Of a stretch of 64,000 nucleotides of DNA, positions 44,399-52,402 are shown one piece after another. The notes under the pieces were generated by a model. That model was not told the DNA's origin. It did no database searches and saw only the letters and a list, made by a program, of their open reading frames with translations. A program made the position numbers and the translations under genes. Source of the DNA: an uncultured Chloroflexota bacterium (GTDB lineage: Bacteria > Chloroflexota > UBA11872); assembly GCA_958296175.1 (NCBI GenBank), contig OY282448.1, positions 1,155,899 to 1,219,898 on the forward strand, in the 5' to 3' direction. How positions within the stretch are numbered: position 1 is the first letter of the stretch; the number at the start of each line of letters is the position of its first letter.

Positions 44399-45244
44399 TC
44401 AGGCAATGGTGGAACCTTGCGGGAGCAGGTGGGCGAGCCGGGATTTGAGGTCGTCCGGCGCCTGGTCGTAGACCTCGCGGGGCAGGTCTTCGGCGAAGGA
44501 GTCGCCCCCGCTGCCGACCACGAGCTGCCGCTCCACGTGGCCGCGGCGCGTGGTGTTCAGGTTGAGCCACCAGGGCGCGAAGCGCACGACCACGGTGATG
44601 CGGTCCTGGGCGGTCGTGTTGGGGGACACGGCGTGCCAGAGGCGGCTGTCCAGGATGGCCACGTCGCCGGCCGAGCCGACCAGCCGCGCCTCGTCCTCGC
44701 GCGGGCTCATCCAGTCGCCGTGGGGGCCGTCCGGCCTGGGGTGGTCGGGCGTGCGGTGGCTGCCGGGCACGACGTAGGTGGCGCCGTTGGCCGGCGTGAA
44801 GTCGGTCAGCATCCAGAAGGTGGTCAGATGCATCACCGCGTCGGGATAAGGCGCGGGGACGTGGGCGTGGTTGCGCTGGTTGAAGGGGAAGTCGGCGTGC
44901 CAGATGTCGCGGCCGGTGCCGGGGCCGGTGACGTAGCCCGTGGCGAACGAAATGCGCCAGTTGGGGCCTAGCGCGGCCTCCGCAACCGCGGTCACGCGCT
45001 CCTCGCCCAGGGCGGGGAACAGCGACTGGTCGAACCGAAAGAGATTGGACACGCCGTAGCGGGGCGCGGGCGAGCGCGAGTTGTCGATAACGGCGCGGCG
45101 CACCTGGTCGCGCGCGGCGTCCAGGCCCGCGCCGCGCATCACGCCGGGCACCACGCACCAGCCCCGCGTGCGCAGATCGTCGACCTCGCGTCGAACGTCT
45201 GCCGTCTCTGTCATCGCCGTCTCCGTCATTGCTGCCTCCGTCAT
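44399..45244 (-). CDS. Phytanoyl-CoA dioxygenase (PhyH) family protein
   Basis: Fe(II)/2-oxoglutarate dioxygenase of 281 residues. The iron triad is visible as WHADFPFNQ (HxD, about 114-116) and LWHAVSPNTT (about 202), and the 2-oxoglutarate-binding Arg is probably in DRITVVVRFAPWW. PhyH-like proteins are abundant in sponge- and marine-associated bacteria. The substrate is unknown. The start is ambiguous: the N-terminus is a threefold repeat (MTEAA, MTETA, MTETA), each Met preceded by GGAG(G), so three start sites at 45244, 45229 and 45214 look equally usable. Confidence 0.9.
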   Translation of the reverse strand: MTEAAMTETAMTETADVRREVDDLRTRGWCVVPGVMRGAGLDAARDQVRRAVIDNSRSPAPRYGVSNLFRFDQSLFPALGEERVTAVAEAALGPNWRISFATGYVTGPGTGRDIWHADFPFNQRNHAHVPAPYPDAVMHLTTFWMLTDFTPANGATYVVPGSHRTPDHPRPDGPHGDWMSPREDEARLVGSAGDVAILDSRLWHAVSPNTTAQDRITVVVRFAPWWLNLNTTRRGHVERQLVVGSGGDSFAEDLPREVYDQAPDDLKSRLAHLLPQGSTIA

Positions 45245-45260
45245 CGCTGCCTCCGTCTCC
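45214..45260 (-). repeat. Tandem 15-base repeat carrying ribosome site and start codon
   Basis: On the minus strand, three units of the form GGAGGCAGCGATGAC (with small changes) follow one another. Each places GGAG or GGAGG about five bases before an ATG, and all three ATGs are in the PhyH reading frame. A fourth, degenerate unit follows. Confidence 0.8.
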
Positions 45261-45346
45261 CCTCGCGGCGCTGCCGCACGGCCGCGGGACTTCGGACGTC
45301 GATGCCCAGGATAAACAGGATTCGCGCGCCGCGGCGCCGTCGAGGT

Positions 45347-46759
45347 CTAACCGCCGCCTCCGCCGCCGACGCGGACGCCGGGTTCGGTCATGGGCGCCGG
45401 GTCCAGGGCGGCGGCCAGTTCGGCGTCCGAAAGGTCGGTCATGCGGCGCGCCGCCGCGGGGATGGTCTCGCCCGTGGCCACGGCGGTCTTGGCAATCTCG
45501 GCGGCGGCGGCGTAGCCAATCCGCGGCGCAAGCGCGGTGGCCAGCATCGTGTTGCGCTCCAGCCAGTACCGCAGCATGTCGTCGTCGGTCTCCAGCCCGT
45601 CCACGCCCAGGCGGGCAAAGGCGCGCGCGCCCGCGCCCAGGATTTCCATCGACTGGCAGAGGTTGTGGGCGATGAGCGGCATCATGACGTTCAGTTCCAG
45701 CTGGCCGGCAGTCACGGCGTTGGCCACGGCCAGGTCGTTGCCCATCACCTGGAAGCAGATCATGTTCAGGCACTCGGCCATCACCGGGTTGATCTTGCCC
45801 GGCATGATCGAGGAGCCGGGCTGCACGGGCGGCATGCGCAGCTCGGAGATGCCGGTGCGCGGCCCCGACCCCAACAGGCGAAAGTCGTTGGCGATGCGGT
45901 TGAGGTCCAGCGCCAGCGTGCGCAGCGCGGCGGACAAGCGGCCAAACCTGGCCATGCTTTGCATGGCGTAGAAGTAATTGGTCGACTGCCGCACCTCGAG
46001 GCCGGTCAGCTCGGCAATCACCTGCACTACGTGCGTCTGATAGGCCGGCTCCGCGTTCAAGCCGCTGCCGACGGCGGTGCCGCCCAGGCTCAGTTCGCGC
46101 ACCTCGTCGGCGGCCGCGCGGATGCCGGCGGCGCCGCGCCGCACGGCTTCGGCGTAGGCGCCGAACTCCTGCCCCAGGCGCACGGGGGTGGCGTCTTGCA
46201 GATGCGTGCGGCCCGACTTCACCACGCCGTCCCAGGCCTGCGCCTTGGCTTCCAGGCTGGCGGCCAGCAGGTCCAGCGACGGGTCCAGCTCGCCCAGCAG
46301 CCGCAAGGCGGCTAGGGCGATCGCGGTGGGGATCACGTCGTTGGTGGACTGCGCCATGTTGACGTGGTCGTTGGGATGGACGGGGTCGTAGCTGCCGCGC
46401 GGGCGGCCGAGCAGCTCGTTGGCGCGGTTGGCCAGCAGCTCGTTGGCGTTCATGTTGTGGGACGTGCCGGCCCCGGCCTGAAACACGTCCACCACGAACT
46501 GCTCGCGGTGCTGGCCGTTCAGCACCTCGTCGGCGGCCTGGATGATGGGGTCGGCCAGCGCGCGCTCCAGGCGGCCGGTGCGCACGTGCGCCACCGCCGC
46601 CGCCTTCTTGACGAGCACCGTGGCCCAGACGAAGGCGTCGTGCGGCAGCAAGCCGCTGATGGGGAAGTTCTGCACGGCCCGCTGGGTCTGCACGCCGTAG
46701 AGCGCGGTCTCGTCGACTTCCAGTTCGCCCAGCGGGTCGCGTTCAATGCGCGTTGCCAT
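45347..46759 (-). CDS. Class II fumarase/aspartase family enzyme
   Basis: Protein of 470 residues of the fumarase/aspartate ammonia-lyase superfamily. The signature loop GSSIMPGKINPVMAE is near residue 310, and SGRTHLQDATPVRLGQEFG and HPNDHVNMAQSTNDV are conserved. GxINP with MPGK resembles FumC, while FVVDVFQAGAGTSHNMNANE resembles aspartase, so fumarate hydratase and aspartase both remain possible; fumarase is slightly favoured. It ends in a run of seven glycines after PGVRV. Its start overlaps the end of the MidA gene by 17 bases. Confidence 0.85.
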   Translation of the reverse strand: MATRIERDPLGELEVDETALYGVQTQRAVQNFPISGLLPHDAFVWATVLVKKAAAVAHVRTGRLERALADPIIQAADEVLNGQHREQFVVDVFQAGAGTSHNMNANELLANRANELLGRPRGSYDPVHPNDHVNMAQSTNDVIPTAIALAALRLLGELDPSLDLLAASLEAKAQAWDGVVKSGRTHLQDATPVRLGQEFGAYAEAVRRGAAGIRAAADEVRELSLGGTAVGSGLNAEPAYQTHVVQVIAELTGLEVRQSTNYFYAMQSMARFGRLSAALRTLALDLNRIANDFRLLGSGPRTGISELRMPPVQPGSSIMPGKINPVMAECLNMICFQVMGNDLAVANAVTAGQLELNVMMPLIAHNLCQSMEILGAGARAFARLGVDGLETDDDMLRYWLERNTMLATALAPRIGYAAAAEIAKTAVATGETIPAAARRMTDLSDAELAAALDPAPMTEPGVRVGGGGGG

Positions 46760-47936
46760 CTACGTTGCGTCCTTTCGATGCCGGGCATGCGCCGCCGCCC
46801 AGGCCGCGAATGCCGGCCAGGTCGACGTTCTTGCCCTGGGTCAGCACTTGAAATCGTCCCAGATCGGTGGGGGACACGAGTTGGAACACCGCCTCGCGCT
46901 GGGCCTGGTAGTCGGCGAGCGGCACGCCCAGCGTCTGAAGGTGCAGCAGATAATCGCCTGCGCCCAGCGCCGCCAGGAAGTCGGCCTGTTGGCCCCACCG
47001 CTCCTGAGTGAAGCCAAAGCGCCGGCCAATGTCCGCCAGCTGCGTGAAGTTGACGTGCGCGGTCAGGTCCGCGTGTCCTGGATGCGCCAGCACGTCCTCC
47101 GAGGCCTGCTGGCGGCGGTAGGCCAGCAGGGTGCCCTGCGCCAGCCGCGCCGAGTGCACCCGACGGCACGGCCCGCCGTAGTCGATGGTCGTCATCACCA
47201 CACGCGCACCCAGGCGAGCCGCATGACGATACACCTCGTCCACGCCCCGCCGCGCCTCGATGCGTCCGCCCGGCGGAACGTCGGCGGCGTAGCGCTGGAC
47301 GTAGCCGCGCAGGTCGGGGGGCAGGGGGCGGTCCACCAGGGCCGCCGCCGGCCCTCGGAACGTCACGCACGATTCGACCCAGCCGTGGGTGGTGCGCCGC
47401 GCCAGCCGCACGGGCAGCGCGTCGAAGAACTCGTTGGCAATCACCGCCGCGGCCGGCGCGGGTTCGACCTCGCCGAGTGCGCCGTGCAGCACGTCCAGCG
47501 CCTCCGCCGCGCCGGGCGCCGGCGCGCGTTCGACCCCGATCAGCTGGAGCGCCGCTCCCCAGGGGTGGTCCGGCGCCGCCGCGCGCAGCTGGCGCGCCAG
47601 GCGGCCGTCAGCCGCGCCGAGATCCACCACGCGGAAGGGCCGCGGCCGGCCCAGCGCGCGCCAGACGTCGTCCAGATGCGCGGCGAGCAGGCGGCCAAAG
47701 AGCCGCGGGTGCACGCTGACGCTGGTGAAGTAATCCCCGTAGGGCGAGTCCCGGCGGGCGTAGAAGCCGTGGGTCGGGTCGTAGAGCGCCTGCTCCATGA
47801 ATTCGCTGAACGGCAGCGGACCCGACGCCGCGGCCCGGGCGCGCAAACGCTCGACCAGCACTGCCGGACTGCTGGCTGGACCGCGGCGCGGCGCCGCGCC
47901 GCGCGGAGGCGCGGCCCGTGTGGGCGCGGCGCTCAC
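46743..47936 (-). CDS. MidA/NDUFAF7-type SAM-dependent methyltransferase
   Basis: Protein of 397 residues of the COG1565/DUF185 family. Features are PLPFSEFMEQALYDPTHGFYAR, the SAM motif VVDLGAADGRLARQL (near 102-116), ANEFFDALPV and TTIDYGG. The eukaryotic homologue methylates an arginine of complex I subunit NDUFS2 during assembly; the bacterial target is not settled. It is preceded by two zinc-ribbon genes and followed by the fumarase/aspartase gene with an overlap, so the four form one operon. Confidence 0.88.
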   Translation of the reverse strand: MSAAPTRAAPPRGAAPRRGPASSPAVLVERLRARAAASGPLPFSEFMEQALYDPTHGFYARRDSPYGDYFTSVSVHPRLFGRLLAAHLDDVWRALGRPRPFRVVDLGAADGRLARQLRAAAPDHPWGAALQLIGVERAPAPGAAEALDVLHGALGEVEPAPAAAVIANEFFDALPVRLARRTTHGWVESCVTFRGPAAALVDRPLPPDLRGYVQRYAADVPPGGRIEARRGVDEVYRHAARLGARVVMTTIDYGGPCRRVHSARLAQGTLLAYRRQQASEDVLAHPGHADLTAHVNFTQLADIGRRFGFTQERWGQQADFLAALGAGDYLLHLQTLGVPLADYQAQREAVFQLVSPTDLGRFQVLTQGKNVDLAGIRGLGGGACPASKGRNVDGNAH

Positions 47937-47946
47937 GCGGGCAGGG

Positions 47947-48126
47947 CTAACAGCAGGGGTCTTTGAAGCCGCAATACGCGCACACGGCCAGCCGGCTGCC
48001 GCTGATGGCCGCCATCAGGCGCCCGCACTGCAGGCACGGGGCCAGCGGCACGCGCGGCGCAGGCCGCGCCTGGCGGCCGAGCGGCGGCGATGCGCATGTC
48101 CCGGGCGTAGAGGCGCGGCCGCTCAT
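47947..48126 (-). CDS. Small zinc-ribbon protein
   Basis: A 59-residue protein ending APCLQCGRLMAAI...AVCAYCGFKDPCC, with two CxxC knuckles 14 residues apart and an extra C-terminal Cys pair. Its ATG overlaps the stop of the upstream zinc-ribbon gene (ATGA), and its stop is 10 bases before the MidA start. The coupling and the two metal-binding knuckles support it as a real gene. Function unknown; a nucleic-acid- or protein-binding adaptor is plausible. Confidence 0.65.
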   Translation of the reverse strand: MSGRASTPGTCASPPLGRQARPAPRVPLAPCLQCGRLMAAISGSRLAVCAYCGFKDPCC

Positions 48127-48467
48127 TGCAGCGAGGACATGATGTAGGCGAAGACGACGAAGAGGAAGATGATCACGCCCCACGCCATCAGCGGCAGCCC
48201 CAGGAACCGCCCGCCGATGCTCACGCGGCGTTCGGGGGAGCGGTTCTGTGTGCGCTCGCGCTCGGTGCGTTCGCGCAGCTTGCGCAGGTTCTCGCTGATC
48301 TGGGGCGCGAGCCGGCTGGGCTCGTCGCGTTCGGCTTCCGCTTTCGCCGGCGTTCCCGTCGTGGTTGCGCCCTGCTCGGCGTCTTCGGGCCTGGGCAGCT
48401 TCATTCCGCAGTTGATACAGAGCCACGCGCCGGCCGTGTTCTCGTGCTCGCAGTCTGGACAGCGCAT
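48123..48467 (-). CDS. Membrane-anchored zinc-ribbon protein
   Basis: Protein of 114 residues. The N-terminal zinc ribbon is CPDCEHENTAGAWLCINCG (3-21). A polar, charged helical linker (about 40-85, with ENLRKLRERTERERTQ) follows, and then a single C-terminal membrane helix (about 92-110). The design is a tail-anchored protein with a cytoplasmic metal knuckle. It is first gene of the unit leading to MidA. No family name is known to me. Confidence 0.75.
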   Translation of the reverse strand: MRCPDCEHENTAGAWLCINCGMKLPRPEDAEQGATTTGTPAKAEAERDEPSRLAPQISENLRKLRERTERERTQNRSPERRVSIGGRFLGLPLMAWGVIIFLFVVFAYIMSSLQ

Positions 48468-48628
48468 GAAACTCCCAGCGACCCGACGAATTTGGCCTAC
48501 CCGTCATGCTATCACCAGGCAGCCTGCGCCGTGCCGCCGCGCCGCTCGTTGTCTTCGTGCTTCTCTTGTCGTTCCCCGCACTCCCAGCTGGCGGCCGCGG
48601 CGGATGCTCTGCCGGACCCTCACCCCGA

Positions 48629-48649
48629 CCCTCTCCCTCAGGGAGAGGG
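48629..48649. repeat. REP-like hairpin, inverted orientation
   Basis: CCCTCTCCCT pairs with AGGGAGAGGG. The associated tail appears upstream as CCCTCACCCC, so this copy is reversed relative to those at 0.2, 15.7 and 22.1 kb. Confidence 0.7.
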
Positions 48650-48795
48650 GGAAAGAACGGAGGGGGAAAGAACGGAGGGAGAACGGGGAAGAACGGTGGG
48701 GGAGTGGGAAGGGAGAGAGGGAAGGAACGAAGGAGGAAGGAGGGGGAAAGAACGGAAGGAGGGGAAAAAACGGAGGGGAAGGGAGCGGAGCGGGG
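48641..48795. repeat. Polypurine tract (G/A only on + strand)
   Basis: About 150 bases contain almost only G and A, with occasional C or T, built from loose repeats of GGGGGAAAGAACGGA. It begins inside the REP hairpin and ends near 48795. Runs of three to five G recur every 5-15 bases. Most of the 351-base gap between the zinc-ribbon gene and the GT2 gene consists of this tract. Confidence 0.75.
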
Positions 48796-48818
48796 GCGAG
48801 GGCTGTGGGGGTGGTTGG

Positions 48819-49598
48819 TCAGTCGTAGATGCCGGTGGAGAGATTCCAGCGGACGCGCAGCACGTCTCGGACCATGCTGAACGAGTCCGCCAGGGGGCGC
48901 ACCTTGCTCAGGGGGACGTGCCGCCATTCCACGGGGATTTCGGAGGTCTGCCAGCTGCGGCGGCGCGCGATGGCCAGCACCTCCACGTCGAAGGCGGTCA
49001 CGCGGCTGCCGCGAACCACCCGGCCGTTGGCCGGATACAAGGCCACGCGGGAGAAAATGTCCTCGGCGGCGTCGGAGGCGAAGGCTTTCAAGCCGCATTG
49101 CGTATCGCGGAAGCCGTCGACGGCCGTGCGCGAGACCACCCAGTTGAAGACGCGCCCCATCACGTGACGTATCCAGGCCTCGTCCTGCCGGCGGGAACGG
49201 GGCAGCTCGCGCGAGCCGATGGCAACGTCGATCCCGCGGCTGATTTCGTCCACGATCTGCTCCACGCAGGCCATGGGCACGGCCAGGTCGGCGTCCATGA
49301 AGACGCGCACGGCGCCCTGCGCGCGCAGGACGCCGCGGGCAACGGCGCTGCCCTTGCCTCGGTGCGGCTCACGCAGCACCACGGGCCGCACCCGGCCGCG
49401 GGCGCGTGCGCCCTCCGCCCAGGCGTCGGCCAGGTCGGCCGTCGCGTCGTCCGAGCCGTCGTCCACCACCACGACCTCGACCGCCGAGCTCCGTTCCCTG
49501 GCCCAGGCTTCCACCGCGTCCAGCGTGCCGCGCAGCCGCAGCGCTTCGTTGTAGGCCGGAATGACGAGCGAAACCTGGACGGGGTCGACCGCGGACAT
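48819..49598 (-). CDS. Family 2 glycosyltransferase (dolichyl-phosphate glucosyltransferase-like)
   Basis: Protein of 259 residues: VSLVIPAYNEALRLRGTL, VVVVDDGSDD, EPHRGKGSAVARGV, metal motif VFMDADLAVP (about 97-106) and FRDTQCGLKAF, typical of polyprenyl-phosphate glucosyl/mannosyltransferases. It has no membrane helices except a weakly hydrophobic C-terminus. It lies 80 bases downstream of argH on the same strand and may be transcribed with the arginine operon, though a functional link is not evident. Confidence 0.9.
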   Translation of the reverse strand: MSAVDPVQVSLVIPAYNEALRLRGTLDAVEAWARERSSAVEVVVVDDGSDDATADLADAWAEGARARGRVRPVVLREPHRGKGSAVARGVLRAQGAVRVFMDADLAVPMACVEQIVDEISRGIDVAIGSRELPRSRRQDEAWIRHVMGRVFNWVVSRTAVDGFRDTQCGLKAFASDAAEDIFSRVALYPANGRVVRGSRVTAFDVEVLAIARRRSWQTSEIPVEWRHVPLSKVRPLADSFSMVRDVLRVRWNLSTGIYD

Positions 49599-49678
49599 AC
49601 GCACGCTCTCGTCGGCGTCGGCCAAGGGCGGCCGCCGCGGCGCGCGGCCGCGCGCCGCCGGGCGCACGGGAGCGGCCG

Positions 49679-51151
49679 TCACGCCGCGTCTCCGTCGGCG
49701 CCGGCCGCCGCGGGGGACGGCGCGCGCGGTTGCAGCTGCGGAGGCAGCCCCCGGACGGCCAGCCCTTCGAGATGCTGCCGCTGCCAGGTCAGCCAACGGC
49801 GCGCGCGGCCCGCTTCTTCCAGCACGCGCGTCGGCGCCGTGCCGCCGAGGGAGGTGCGGCGCGCCACCATGCGCGCCAGGTCCAGCCGCGCGCGCACCTC
49901 GCCGGGCAGGCGGTCGTCCACGCCGGCGAACGCCGCGTCGTCGAGCTGGCCCAGCGTCACGCCCTGCGATTCCGCCAGGAGCACCAGCCGCCCGGCCGCC
50001 TGGTGAGCGTCGCGGAAGGGCGCGCCGCGTTCGGTCAGATAGTCCGCAATTTCGAGCGCCTCGGGATGCCCCGCCTGCGCCGCCGCCGCCATGCGGCCGC
50101 GGTCGACGCGCAGGGTGTCCAGCGCGCCGCGCAGCGCCGCCAGCATGGGCAGCACGTCGTCCTCCACGCGAAACACGGTGCGTTTGTCCTCTTGCATGTC
50201 CAGCCCGTAGGCCAGCGGCACGCCCTTGATGGTGGCATGCCACCCGGCCGCGGCGCCCATCACCGCGCCGGCCTTGCCGCGCGACAGTTCGGCGATGTCC
50301 GGGTTCAGCTTCTGCGGCAGCATGCTGCTGCCGGTGGCGTAGCGGTCGTCGAACCGCACCAATCCGAACCCGGGCGACGACCACACCACCAGGTCCTCGC
50401 ACCAGCGCGAGGCGTGGCCGGTCAGTTGCGTGCAGGCGTGCAGCAGCGCGCCCACGAAGTCGCGGTCCGCCACCGCGTCCATGCTGTTGCGCGACACCTG
50501 GCTGAAGCGCAGCTCGTCCGCCGCGCCGTCCCGGTCGATGTCGAACGGAACGCCCGCCAGCGCGCCCGAGCCCAGCGGGCACACGTCGGCCACCGTAAAG
50601 GCGTGCAGCGCGGCCTGCACGTCGCGCGCGTGCATCTCGTAGAGCGAGAGCAGGTAATGGCCCAGGGTGACGGGCTGCGCCGCTTGCAGGTGGGTAAAGC
50701 CCGGCGCCGCGGTGTGCGCCTCGTCCCCCGCCCGCCGCACGACGACGTCCAGCAGGTCCAGCAGCGCAAAGGCCAGCCGCAGGGTCAGGCCCTTGCAATA
50801 GAGGCGGAAGTCGGTGGCCACCTGGTCGTTGCGGCTGCGCGCGGCGTGCAGGCGGCGGCCGTCGTCGCCCAGGCGTTCGGTGAGGACGCGCTCTACGAAG
50901 CTGTGGATGTCCTCGTCGTCCGCGTCCGGGGGCGGGCCGCCCGCGGCCGTCAGTTCGTCCAGCAGCCGGTCGAGTTCCGCCGTGAGCGCGTCGGCGCTGG
51001 CGGCCGCAATGATGCCGCGCCGCCCCAGCATGGCCGCGTGGGCGCGGCTGGCCACGATGTCTTCGCGGTACATGCGCCGGTCGACGGGGTAGGAGCGCGT
51101 GAAGGCGCGGGCGGTTTCGGCCGGCGGCTGGTCGAACCGCCCGCCCCACAT
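49679..51151 (-). CDS. argH: Argininosuccinate lyase
   Basis: Last step of arginine synthesis: cleavage of argininosuccinate to arginine and fumarate. The 490-residue protein has MWGGRFDQPP at the start, HAARSRNDQVATDFRLY, GFTHLQAAQPVTLGHYLL and the signature GSSMLPQKLNPD. The length is slightly above the usual 460. Start ATG at 51151 follows argD by about 40 bases. Fifth and last of the argC-J-B-D-H run. Confidence 0.95.
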   Translation of the reverse strand: MWGGRFDQPPAETARAFTRSYPVDRRMYREDIVASRAHAAMLGRRGIIAAASADALTAELDRLLDELTAAGGPPPDADDEDIHSFVERVLTERLGDDGRRLHAARSRNDQVATDFRLYCKGLTLRLAFALLDLLDVVVRRAGDEAHTAAPGFTHLQAAQPVTLGHYLLSLYEMHARDVQAALHAFTVADVCPLGSGALAGVPFDIDRDGAADELRFSQVSRNSMDAVADRDFVGALLHACTQLTGHASRWCEDLVVWSSPGFGLVRFDDRYATGSSMLPQKLNPDIAELSRGKAGAVMGAAAGWHATIKGVPLAYGLDMQEDKRTVFRVEDDVLPMLAALRGALDTLRVDRGRMAAAAQAGHPEALEIADYLTERGAPFRDAHQAAGRLVLLAESQGVTLGQLDDAAFAGVDDRLPGEVRARLDLARMVARRTSLGGTAPTRVLEEAGRARRWLTWQRQHLEGLAVRGLPPQLQPRAPSPAAAGADGDAA

Positions 51152-51193
51152 GGCGACGGCGCCTACCCCGCGGGTGGGCGCGGCTGGCCGCGG

Positions 51194-52372
51194 TCAGGCA
51201 CGCCGCGCCTCGGCGATGGCGTCCAGGCCTTCGTCCAGCTCGGCCATGCCGATCGTCAGCGGCGGCACGATGCGCAGGGTGACGGGGCCGGCCGTGATGA
51301 GCAGCACGCCGCGCTCGCGCGCCTGGGCGACCAGGCGGGTGGTTTCGTCCGGAGTTTCCAGGTCGAACCCGATCATGAGACCCAGGCCGCGCACGTCGGT
51401 GATGCGCATGCCCGCCTCGGCCTGGGCGCGCAGCCGCTGCATGACGTGGGCGCCTTTGGCTTGCACCTCGGCCAGGAAGTCGGGGGCGGTGACGCGGTCC
51501 AGCACCACGCGCGCGGCGGCGCAGGCCACGGGGTTGCCGCCGAACGTGGAGCCGTGCTCCCCGGGAACCAGCACGCTGGCGGCCTCGGTGCTGAGCACGG
51601 CCCCGATCGGCAGCCCGCCGCCCAGGCCCTTGGCCAGCCCCATGATGTCGGGGGTCACCCCGAAGTGCTCGTAGCCCCACAGGCGGCCCGTGCGCCCCAC
51701 GCCGGTTTGCACTTCGTCCAGGATCAGCAGCACGCCCTGGTCGTCGCAGATGCGCCGCAGGCCGCGAATGTAGGCGGGGTCGGCGGGCCGCATGCCGCCT
51801 TCGCCCTGGAACGTCTCGACCATCACGCCCACCGTCTGCGGCGATATCGAGTCGTCCACGGCGTCCAGGTCGTTGTAGGGCACGTGGGTGAACCCGGCGG
51901 GCATGGGCGCGAACGGCGCCTGGTAGGCGGCCGTGCCGGTGGCGGCGGTTGTGGCCAGGGTGCGCCCGTGGAAGCCGTGGTCGGCGGTGATGATCTCGTA
52001 AGCGCCGTCCCGCTGCTGCTGCCCCCACTTGCGGGCGATCTTGATGCAGGTTTCGCTGGCCTCGGCGCCGCTGTTGACGAAGAACACCCGGTCCAGCGCC
52101 GAGTTGTCGACCAGGCGCTGCGCAACCTCCAGCTGCGGGGTGGTGTAGAACAGATTGGAGATGTGGGCGATGGCGCGCACCTGCGCGGCCACGGCGTCGG
52201 CCAGCTCCGGGTCGGCGTGCCCCAGCGCCGTGACGGCGATGCCCGCCGTGAAGTCCAGATAGGAGCGGCCCTGGTCGTCCCACACGCGCGCCCCCTCGCC
52301 GCGCACCAGCGTGACGGGGAAGCGGCGAAACGCCGGGTGGTAATACTGCGCTTCGAGCGCTTGCCAATCCAT
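51194..52372 (-). CDS. argD: Acetylornithine aminotransferase
   Basis: Class III PLP aminotransferase of 392 residues that converts N-acetylglutamate semialdehyde to N-acetylornithine. The PLP Lys is in GLAKGLGGGLPIGA (about 244), and NSGAEASETCIKIARKW and ILDEVQTGVGRTG are conserved. Context in the arg operon decides between ArgD and other class III transaminases. It starts 30 bases after argB. Confidence 0.94.
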   Translation of the reverse strand: MDWQALEAQYYHPAFRRFPVTLVRGEGARVWDDQGRSYLDFTAGIAVTALGHADPELADAVAAQVRAIAHISNLFYTTPQLEVAQRLVDNSALDRVFFVNSGAEASETCIKIARKWGQQQRDGAYEIITADHGFHGRTLATTAATGTAAYQAPFAPMPAGFTHVPYNDLDAVDDSISPQTVGVMVETFQGEGGMRPADPAYIRGLRRICDDQGVLLILDEVQTGVGRTGRLWGYEHFGVTPDIMGLAKGLGGGLPIGAVLSTEAASVLVPGEHGSTFGGNPVACAAARVVLDRVTAPDFLAEVQAKGAHVMQRLRAQAEAGMRITDVRGLGLMIGFDLETPDETTRLVAQARERGVLLITAGPVTLRIVPPLTIGMAELDEGLDAIAEARRA

Positions 52373-52402
52373 TGCCGATTCCTTCCCGCGCTGGTGGGTG
52401 GA

